The notes under the pieces are model-generated. The model was not told where the DNA came from, did no database searches, and saw nothing but the letters and a program-made list of their open reading frames with translations. Of a stretch of DNA of 6,107 bases, positions 1-4,874 are shown in pieces. Both the position numbers and the translations under genes were made by a program. This stretch comes from Thiopseudomonas sp964394445 (GTDB lineage Bacteria > Pseudomonadota > Gammaproteobacteria > Pseudomonadales > Pseudomonadaceae): the NCBI GenBank assembly GCA_964394445.1, contig CAYMXO010000091.1:1-6107 (forward strand), written 5' to 3'. How positions within the stretch are numbered: the first letter of the stretch is position 1; the number at the start of each line of letters is the position of its first letter.

Positions 1-1556
1 TGCCCAGCCGTGAAATCATCGCCGACTCGGTCGAATACATGGCCAACGCCCACTGCGCCGATGCGCTGGTGTGCATCTCCAACTGCGACAAGATCACCCC
101 CGGCATGCTGATGGCTGCGTTACGCCTGAACATTCCGGTGGTATTTGTTTCCGGCGGCCCGATGGAGTCGGGCAAGTCCAAACTGTCGGTCAACCCGCTG
201 AACCTGGTCGACGCCATGGTCATTGCCGCCGAAGACGATGCCAGCGACGAAGAGGTTGCCGAAATCGAGCGTAGCGCCTGTCCCACCTGCGGCAGCTGCT
301 CCGGCATGTTTACCGCCAACTCGATGAACTGTCTGGTCGAGGCCATGGGCCTGGGCCTGCCCGGCAACGGCACCACCCTGGCCACCCACGCCGACCGCGA
401 AGAGCTGTTCCTGGAAGCCGCGCGCACCATCGTCGACATCACCCAGCGTTACTACAAGGACGGCGACGAATCGGTACTGCCGCGCAACATCGCCAACTTC
501 AAGGCGTTTGAAAACGCCATGACCATGGACATCGCCATGGGCGGCTCGACCAACACCATCCTGCACCTGCTGGCTGCGGCCCAGGAAGGCGAGGTGGACT
601 TCGACCTGAAGGACATCGACCGTCTGTCGCGCAAGGTACCCGAGCTGTGCAAGGTCGCACCGAATATCGAAAAATATCACATGGAAGATGTGCACCGTGC
701 CGGCGGCATCTTTGCCATTCTCGGCGAGCTGGCCCGTGGCGGCCTGCTGCACACCGACCTGCCCACCATTCACAGCAAGACCATGGCCGAAGCCATCGCC
801 AAGTGGGACATCACCCAGACCGACGATGCAGCCGTGCACGAGTTTTACAAGGCCGGCCCCGGCGGCATCCCGACCCAGACTGCTTTTAGCCAGGCGACCC
901 GCTGGCCGACGCTGGATCTGGATCGTGAAAAAGGCTGTATCCGCAGTGTCGAACACGCTTACAACCGCGAAGGCGGACTGGCGGTGCTGTATGGCAACAT
1001 CGCCGAAGACGGCTGCGTGGTGAAAACCGCCGGCGTCGATCCATCCATCTGGGTGTTTGACGGCAAGGCGAAGATCTTTGAAAGCCAGGATGACGCCGTA
1101 CGCGGCATCCTCGCCGACGAGGTCAAGCCCGGCGATATCGTCATCATCCGCTACGAAGGCCCCAAGGGCGGTCCGGGCATGCAGGAAATGCTTTACCCGA
1201 CCAGCTACCTGAAATCCAAGGGTCTGGGCAAGGAATGTGCGCTGCTGACCGACGGCCGTTTCTCCGGCGGCACCTCCGGCCTGTCCATCGGCCACGCTTC
1301 ACCGGAAGCGGCTGCCGGTGGCGCCATCGGCCTGGTGGAAGAAGGCGACCACATCCTGATCGACATACCCGCGCGCAAGATCGAGCTGCAAGTCAGCGAT
1401 GAAGACCTTGCAGTGCGCCGCCTGGCCCAGGACAAGAAAGGCTGGAAACCGGCCAAGGCGCGCCCGCGCAAGGTCAGCACCGCGCTGAAAGCCTATGCCC
1501 TCCTCGCCACCAGCGCCGACAAGGGCGCCGTGCGCAACAAGGAGTTGCTGGACTAA
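1..1556 (+). CDS. ilvD: Dihydroxy-acid dehydratase, 5'-truncated by window edge
   Basis: IlvD removes water from 2,3-dihydroxy-isovalerate and 2,3-dihydroxy-3-methylvalerate to give the 2-keto acids that are transaminated to valine and isoleucine. It is a cytosolic Fe-S, Mg2+-dependent enzyme of the IlvD/Edd family. The frame is open from base 3 (first whole codons read P-S-R-E-I-I-A-D-S) to TAA at 1554-1556, giving 517 residues. From recall, E. coli IlvD (616 aa) has the matching P-S-R-E near residue 95, so about 94 N-terminal residues are missing and the ATG at 39 is internal. Visible motifs: the C-D-K-x-x-P-G signature with its Cys at 84-86; the C-P-T-C-G-S-C-S-G block with Cys codons at 279, 288 and 297; M-G-G-S-T-N-T near 537-557; and the second signature L-L-T-D-G-R-F-S-G-G-T-S-G near 1243-1281, which holds the proposed catalytic Ser. 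The C-terminal L-A-T-S-A-D-K-G-A-V-R is also typical. No frameshift or missing motif. The gene is followed by a strong hairpin, so it probably ends its transcript. Confidence 0.98.
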   Translation, partial: PSREIIADSVEYMANAHCADALVCISNCDKITPGMLMAALRLNIPVVFVSGGPMESGKSKLSVNPLNLVDAMVIAAEDDASDEEVAEIERSACPTCGSCSGMFTANSMNCLVEAMGLGLPGNGTTLATHADREELFLEAARTIVDITQRYYKDGDESVLPRNIANFKAFENAMTMDIAMGGSTNTILHLLAAAQEGEVDFDLKDIDRLSRKVPELCKVAPNIEKYHMEDVHRAGGIFAILGELARGGLLHTDLPTIHSKTMAEAIAKWDITQTDDAAVHEFYKAGPGGIPTQTAFSQATRWPTLDLDREKGCIRSVEHAYNREGGLAVLYGNIAEDGCVVKTAGVDPSIWVFDGKAKIFESQDDAVRGILADEVKPGDIVIIRYEGPKGGPGMQEMLYPTSYLKSKGLGKECALLTDGRFSGGTSGLSIGHASPEAAAGGAIGLVEEGDHILIDIPARKIELQVSDEDLAVRRLAQDKKGWKPAKARPRKVSTALKAYALLATSADKGAVRNKELLD

Positions 1557-1581
1557 TTCCTGCACCTTGCACATTGCAACA

Positions 1582-1620
1582 ACACACGCCCGGCTCTTTA
1601 GCCGGGCGTGTGTATTTGTA
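1582..1620 (+). terminator. Strong hairpin after ilvD, probable (possibly bidirectional) terminator
   Basis: A perfect 14-bp inverted repeat: 1582-1595 pairs with 1600-1613 around the 4-nt loop CTTT. The stem is GC-rich at its core and starts 25 nt after the ilvD stop codon. The following bases (TATTTGTA) are only moderately T-rich, so the U-tract is imperfect. It lies between convergent genes and a hairpin is symmetric, so it may also stop minus-strand transcripts from the repeat-protein gene, but there is no clear T-tract on that side. Confidence 0.8.
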
Positions 1621-1636
1621 CGAAACACCATTGCCC

Positions 1637-1670
1637 AGTCCCGGCCTGAACCATGCTGGCCGGGATTTCT
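1637..1670. terminator. Second inverted repeat in the convergent intergenic region, possible terminator
   Basis: A perfect 8-bp inverted repeat, TCCCGGCC at 1639-1646 with GGCCGGGA at 1658-1665, extendable by a G-U and an A-T pair to 1637-1667, around an 11-nt loop. On the plus strand it runs into ATTTCT; on the minus strand no T-run follows. It sits 34 nt beyond the stop codon of the minus-strand repeat-protein gene and 23 nt beyond the first hairpin. It could be a backup terminator for ilvD or a 3' stabilising hairpin for the minus-strand mRNA. Confidence 0.45.
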
Positions 1671-1701
1671 GCACCCTGCTGCCCCGTCCTGCCGCTTGCG
1701 C

Positions 1702-2058
1702 TCAGCTGCAGTAGACCTGCTGCCCAATCTGGCGACAAACGGTACCGTCCGGGCCATAACGGGTGTTACCAATCCGGCGCACGGTGGAGCCGTCCTGGTT
1801 GTACAGAGTATTGCCGATCTGCCGCGAGGGACTGCCATCAGAATGAAAGATGGCGTTACCAATACGTCGCGAGTGGCTACCGTCAGAGCTGTAGGTGCTG
1901 TTGCCGATCCGGATGTGAACGGTACCATCAGAACCGTAGACGCTGTTGCCAATACGGTTATAGCGGGTGCCTGGCTGGCCCTGATACAGCGGCTCCCCGG
2001 CGCAGGCAGCGCCCACCATAAGCATGGTAATGGCTACGACAAACAAACCGGTTGTCAT
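1702..2058 (-). CDS. Small exported protein made of 15-residue IGN-Y-DG repeats, function unknown
   Basis: A 118-residue product. I do not recognise a named gene, though similar short repeat proteins occur as hypotheticals in pseudomonads (recall, unverified). Residues 1-20 form a hydrophobic signal-like segment ending A-C-A before G-E-P, which fits signal peptidase I cleavage and export to the periplasm or beyond. Residues 35-109 are five contiguous 15-residue repeats, consensus R/Q-I-G-N-x-x-Y/F-x-x-D-G-S/T-x-x-x, followed by a partial sixth ending Q-V-Y-C-S. The mature part has only two Cys (108 and 117), both near the C-terminus, so a disulfide is possible. Start choice: AGGAG at 2068-2064 lies 5 nt before ATG 2058 and only 2 nt before the adjacent ATG 2061. 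A longer form from GTG 2106 would add 16 residues with two Arg, which would give the signal peptide the positive n-region that the short form lacks, but it has no good ribosome binding site. The regular beta/turn-rich pattern suggests a binding or structural role, which is inference only. Confidence 0.82.
   Translation of the reverse strand: MTTGLFVVAITMLMVGAACAGEPLYQGQPGTRYNRIGNSVYGSDGTVHIRIGNSTYSSDGSHSRRIGNAIFHSDGSPSRQIGNTLYNQDGSTVRRIGNTRYGPDGTVCRQIGQQVYCS
1732..1956 (-). repeat. Five tandem 45-nt coding repeats (15-residue units)
   Basis: Within the secreted-protein gene, units lie at 1956-1912, 1911-1867, 1866-1822, 1821-1777 and 1776-1732, with a 9-codon partial unit at 1731-1705. Each encodes I-G-N at positions 2-4, an aromatic residue at 7 and D-G-S/T at 10-12. 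The protein consensus is strong, but the third positions and linker residues differ between units. This looks like an old array kept by selection on the protein, not a recent slippage expansion. Confidence 0.9.
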
Positions 2059-2061
2059 CAT

Positions 2062-2068
2062 CTCTCCT
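2062..2068 (-). promoter_or_regulatory. Ribosome binding site deciding the start of the repeat-protein gene
   Basis: Read on the minus strand this is AGGAGAG immediately before two consecutive ATG codons (2061 and 2058). The AGGAG core is 5 nt from ATG 2058, a usable spacing, and 2 nt from ATG 2061, which is too close. This favours ATG 2058 over the upstream GTG at 2106. Confidence 0.7.
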
Positions 2069-2147
2069 GCGCGCAGATGCGAGCGTATTGTCCAGTAAGT
2101 TACCACACCCGCACCCGGCGATAGCTATTTGCCATCATGGATATTTA

Positions 2148-2176
2148 TTTACATCCCGCTTCTTTCTGCCTAAGGT
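2148..2176 (+). promoter_or_regulatory. Candidate sigma70-type promoter for the diguanylate cyclase gene
   Basis: TTTACA at 2148-2153 (5 of 6 to TTGACA) is followed after 17 nt by TAAGGT at 2171-2176 (3 of 6 to TATAAT). The -35 and spacing are good and the -10 is poor. It would give a leader of roughly 130 nt before ATG 2318. The AAGG inside the -10 could instead act as a Shine-Dalgarno for the GTG at 2186. I could not pick a credible promoter for the divergent repeat-protein gene in the same region. Confidence 0.25.
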
Positions 2177-2265
2177 ACTGCAGTAGTGGCTGCGACACAG
2201 GTATGGCGGGCTTGTCGGACACACGGATGCCGCTCAGCCACAGCTACAAATGCTCATGGGGCCAT

Positions 2266-2288
2266 GCAAGACTGCTTGCCGTGTTTTT
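2266..2288 (+). other. Small hairpin with T-run in the cyclase leader
   Basis: GCAAG (2266-2270) pairs with CTTGC (2275-2279) around the loop ACTG, and five T follow at 2284-2288. The 5-bp stem is short for an intrinsic terminator, and the feature lies 30 nt before the preferred cyclase start. It may be chance, or a weak attenuator or mRNA structure. Confidence 0.2.
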
Positions 2289-2317
2289 CACCTGCTTACC
2301 GGATCAAACCCAGTTCC

Positions 2318-4063
2318 ATGCCAGTAAAGTCCTACCGTAATTCCCTGAAATTCAAGCTGCTGCTTCCTTATATCCTGCTGATCCTGCTGCTGACTTTTTT
2401 GCTCGGCTGGTTGTCTTGGTGGGCCGGTAGCCGCAACGTGGCAGATCTCAGCGAACGGCTGATGGGGCAGATTACCGAGCGTATTGCGCTGGCGGTTGAC
2501 CGTCACATGTACGGCACCCGTGCGGTACTGGAAACCGCCTTTCCCGAACAGATGCGTGCACCGGATGATATCGAACCGGTGCTGGACAGCCTGCTGACCC
2601 GGCTGTACACCGCAGCCTCCCTCTACACAACCCCGATGGATTACGTCTACTACGGCAACGAGCTGGGTCAGAACGTCGGCCTGCAAAAGCTGGTAGACGG
2701 CAACTCACAGGTACGGCTCAAGCTCAAAGCTAACGCCAGGCGGGATTTTTATCTGCAATACGGGATCAGCGGCAGCCTGGATTACCGGTTTACCGAGCAA
2801 AGCGTTTTCGATCCGCGTACACGCATGTGGTATCAGCAGGGTCGTGACGCACGCCAGCACACCTGGACAACGGTTTATCTGGACTATGGCTCGCGCGAAC
2901 TGGTGGTAACCCGTGCACGCAAGGTCCTGAATGAGCGCGGCGATTTTGCCGGCGTAGTAGCCAGCGACCTGTTCCTGTCCAGCCTTGGCAGTTTCATTCG
3001 TAACCTGCAGACCAGCGAGAACGGCCGTGCCTTCATTGTTGAGCCCAACGGATTGTTGATCGCAGCCTCCAGCGTCAACAGCATCAGGGATACCCCAGAT
3101 GGGCAGACCGTGCGGGTACGGGCCGGCGAAACTGGCGATAACCTGATTGATGCCGCCTGGAGCAATCTGCAGCCGATACTCGCAGATGACTCGTTCCGCC
3201 CGGATACCCTGCAACACCTGCAACTGACCGATGAGCAGGGCAACGTGTTGTTTGTGTCGCTGAAAAATATCCGTGATGAAGCCGGCCTGAACTGGTACGC
3301 CATGGTTGTGGTGCCCTCGGAGGACATTCTGCAGGGGTTGCGCGCCAACCTGCTCTGGGTCACCCTGATCGGTCTGCTGGCCGCCCTGCTCGCCCTGTTG
3401 CTGGGCTTGCTGCTGTTTGGCCGGGTCGCAAGGGATGTCTCCCTGCTGTCACAGGCGGTGAAGAAAACCGGACAAAACATACACGATGTTTCAGACCAGG
3501 TCCGGCGCAATGACGAAATTGGTGTACTGGCACGCAGCTTCAGCCAAATGCGTGAAGAACTGCTGACCGACCGCCTGACCGGAGTCGCCAACCGCAGTGC
3601 ACTGGACTACCGGCTCGCCAGCCTGCTTGACAAGAACCAGACTGAGAACACATCTTTTGCCCTGCTGTTCATCGATCTGAACAAGTTCAAACCGCTAAAC
3701 GATACCTATGGCCACGACAAGGGCGACCAGGCCCTGATCGAAACCGCCAGCCGTATCCAGTCGATATTGCGCGGCCAGGATCTGGTCGCTCGACTGGGCG
3801 GCGACGAATTTGTTGTGCTGCTGCACGATACCAGCAAGCGCGAGAACGTAAAGCAGCTGGTGCAACGCATGCAGCTGGAAATCTCCCGGCCACTGGACTG
3901 CTGCGCAGACGTTGCAACAGACGATGCAGGCGTGTGCCTGGGTGCCGCCATCGGCATGGCCCTGTATCCGGAAGACGGCATGACCGCCGAAGATCTGCTC
4001 AAGCACGCGGATGAGGCCATGTATGCAGCCAAGGCACAGCCGGGGGCAGACACAGACAGGTGA
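2318..4063 (+). CDS. Membrane-bound diguanylate cyclase (dCache-like sensor, HAMP, GGDEF)
   Basis: Predicted to make cyclic di-GMP from two GTP in response to a periplasmic signal. In the 581-residue form: TM1 about 14-36; a periplasmic double-Cache-like sensor about 40-340, with typical D-P-R-x-R-x-W-Y at 165-172, the Y-L-D-Y-G segment near 187-191 and G-V-V-A-S-D-L at 212-218; TM2 about 345-367; HAMP about 368-416 ending E-I-G-V-L-A-R-S-F; and a GGDEF domain from D418 (D-R-L-T-G-V-A-N-R). Catalytic features look intact: metal-site D453, the N461-D462...G-H...G-D block to 470, and GGDEF at 494-498. An allosteric I-site RxxD (R-G-Q-D, 485-488) sits at the canonical 5-residue spacing, so product inhibition is expected. 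There is no EAL domain. Start: the frame is open from GTG 2186, but the extra 44 residues are Cys/Arg-rich and unlike a signal or TM segment, so ATG 2318 just before TM1 is preferred, although its Shine-Dalgarno is weak. The ligand cannot be told from sequence. Confidence 0.93.
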   Translation: MPVKSYRNSLKFKLLLPYILLILLLTFLLGWLSWWAGSRNVADLSERLMGQITERIALAVDRHMYGTRAVLETAFPEQMRAPDDIEPVLDSLLTRLYTAASLYTTPMDYVYYGNELGQNVGLQKLVDGNSQVRLKLKANARRDFYLQYGISGSLDYRFTEQSVFDPRTRMWYQQGRDARQHTWTTVYLDYGSRELVVTRARKVLNERGDFAGVVASDLFLSSLGSFIRNLQTSENGRAFIVEPNGLLIAASSVNSIRDTPDGQTVRVRAGETGDNLIDAAWSNLQPILADDSFRPDTLQHLQLTDEQGNVLFVSLKNIRDEAGLNWYAMVVVPSEDILQGLRANLLWVTLIGLLAALLALLLGLLLFGRVARDVSLLSQAVKKTGQNIHDVSDQVRRNDEIGVLARSFSQMREELLTDRLTGVANRSALDYRLASLLDKNQTENTSFALLFIDLNKFKPLNDTYGHDKGDQALIETASRIQSILRGQDLVARLGGDEFVVLLHDTSKRENVKQLVQRMQLEISRPLDCCADVATDDAGVCLGAAIGMALYPEDGMTAEDLLKHADEAMYAAKAQPGADTDR

Positions 4064-4200
4064 CACCAGAGTCCGGTATCTGTGCGCCCGGCTTGTTAAC
4101 CCGGGCACGGAGAGAAGCCAAGCGCTATAACGGATCATGGCACAGCTACAGCAAGGAGCAACAGCGCAGTATCAGTGTCTCGAGCATCAAAGCCGGCTAA
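4060..4200 (+). CDS. Doubtful small ORF overlapping the cyclase stop codon
   Basis: A 46-codon frame starts at GTG 4060, overlaps the cyclase TGA (4061-4063) and ends at TAA 4198-4200. The product is basic and polar, with no signal, TM segment or recognisable motif. The GTGA overlap would suit translational coupling. Against it: no close Shine-Dalgarno, no recognised homology, and the weak hairpin at 4082-4109 falls inside it. More likely non-coding than coding; listed because it is the only frame I saw that might fill the convergent gap. Confidence 0.12.
   Translation: MTPESGICAPGLLTRARREAKRYNGSWHSYSKEQQRSISVSSIKAG
4082..4109. terminator. Weak hairpin after the cyclase gene
   Basis: GCCCGG (4086-4091) pairs with CCGGGC (4101-4106) around a 9-nt loop containing GTTAAC. 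A C-A mismatch then separates this stem from two more possible outer pairs. It lies 18 nt past the cyclase stop in a convergent gap, where a terminator is expected, but no T-tract follows on either strand. A factor-independent terminator call is therefore weak. Confidence 0.3.
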
Positions 4201-4221
4201 CGGGGGCTGCACAAACGGTCA

Positions 4222-4845
4222 TTAGTGCTGACTCTGCCACAGATACCAGCTGGCCACCGAGCAATAGGGTGACCAGCGCGGTTGCAGGTCAATGAGGGTG
4301 ACATCTTCACCATAAAGACGGGTCACCGCACGGCGCAAAGCGGCATCACCCGGCGCCAGCACATCGGGCCGCCGGTAACCAAACAACAGAACCATTTGTG
4401 CCGTCCAGGGACCGATTCCGCGGATTGCGGTCAGCTGCCGGCTGATTTCTGCATCCGGCTGGTCGTGCAGGGCCTCCAGCCCCAGTTCGCCGCAATGCTG
4501 CATGCGGCTGATCTGCTGTATATAGTCTGCTTTACGCGTTGATAAACCCGTGCTGCGCAGCTGCTGCAGATCCAGCTCTGCCAGGATCTCCGCCTCCAGC
4601 CGAGGCGCCATGGTTCGTACGCGTGCCTCAATCGCATCGGCAGCCTGCCGGGAAATCAGCTGGCGGATAATGGCTGTGATCAGCTGTACGAACGGGTCGG
4701 CACAGCGTTCAAGCAGCCGGCACGGACCGTGGCTGTCGATCAGCCGTGCCATCACCGGGTCAACGCTGCGCAGATGCTGTTCGGCCTGCTCAAGGCTCCA
4801 GCCTGGTGCAGCAACGCTACGCCCGACAGCGGTTTTTTCCGTCAT
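4222..4845 (-). CDS. DNA-3-methyladenine glycosylase II-type (AlkA/Mag, HhH-GPD)
   Basis: Predicted to excise alkylated bases such as 3-methyladenine from DNA, starting base excision repair in the cytoplasm. The 207-residue protein carries the HhH-GPD core: I-x-R-Q-L-I-S-R-Q-A-A near 59-69 (the usual I-x-x-Q-x-x-S-x-x-A-A helix), G-L-S-T-R-K-A near 100-106, the helix-hairpin-helix G-I-G-P-W-T-A-Q at 143-150, and the G/P-D loop D-V-L-A-P-G-D ending at D167, the expected catalytic Asp. W191-S-P-Y and W200-Y-L-W near the end are typical of the AlkA branch. It lacks the C-terminal four-Cys iron-sulfur loop of Nth/MutY. It also lacks the N-terminal TBP-like domain of E. coli AlkA (282 aa), so it is the short Mag-like form and I give no symbol. 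The start ATG 4845 has AGGGGG 7 nt upstream. It begins 29 nt after mgtE on the same strand, so co-transcription is likely. There is no sign of an Ada operator in the gap. Confidence 0.93.
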   Translation of the reverse strand: MTEKTAVGRSVAAPGWSLEQAEQHLRSVDPVMARLIDSHGPCRLLERCADPFVQLITAIIRQLISRQAADAIEARVRTMAPRLEAEILAELDLQQLRSTGLSTRKADYIQQISRMQHCGELGLEALHDQPDAEISRQLTAIRGIGPWTAQMVLLFGYRRPDVLAPGDAALRRAVTRLYGEDVTLIDLQPRWSPYCSVASWYLWQSQH

Positions 4846-4852
4846 AAAACAG

Positions 4853-4858
4853 CCCCCT
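4853..4858 (-). promoter_or_regulatory. Ribosome binding site of the glycosylase gene
   Basis: On the minus strand AGGGGG stands 7 nt before ATG 4845, inside the 29-nt gap after mgtE. It confirms the start and implies independent ribosome entry on a shared mRNA. Confidence 0.6.
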
Positions 4859-4874
4859 GCCCTGCAAACTGCAC

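Noticed and set aside
120..1295. A 391-codon minus-strand open frame opposite ilvD
   Set aside because: It mirrors the codon structure of high-GC ilvD, whose plus-strand frame carries every family signature; the antisense product resembles nothing known.
1732..1956. CRISPR or satellite-like array suggested by the 45-nt periodicity
   Set aside because: There are no identical repeats with unique spacers; conservation is at the protein level in a continuous reading frame.
1996..2013. Lipoprotein signal (lipobox) in the repeat protein at V-G-A-A-C
   Set aside because: Position -3 is Gly, not Leu or a similar residue, and the following A-C-A/G-E fits signal peptidase I better. Not excluded, but not supported.
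1495..2124. A 209-codon plus-strand frame across the ilvD end and the repeat-protein gene
   Set aside because: It runs through the strong terminator hairpin, and its periodic residues are only the antisense reading of the 45-nt coding repeats. The minus frame has the signal segment, ribosome binding site and clean repeat consensus.
2117..2133. Sigma54-like promoter (TGGCA...GC) on the minus strand upstream of the repeat-protein gene
   Set aside because: The GG-to-GC spacing is 12 nt, not the required 10, and the TTGC half is missing.
2255..2266. Palindrome CATGGGGCCATG in the cyclase leader as an operator
   Set aside because: Arms are only 5 bp with a 2-nt centre; frequent by chance and no second copy nearby.
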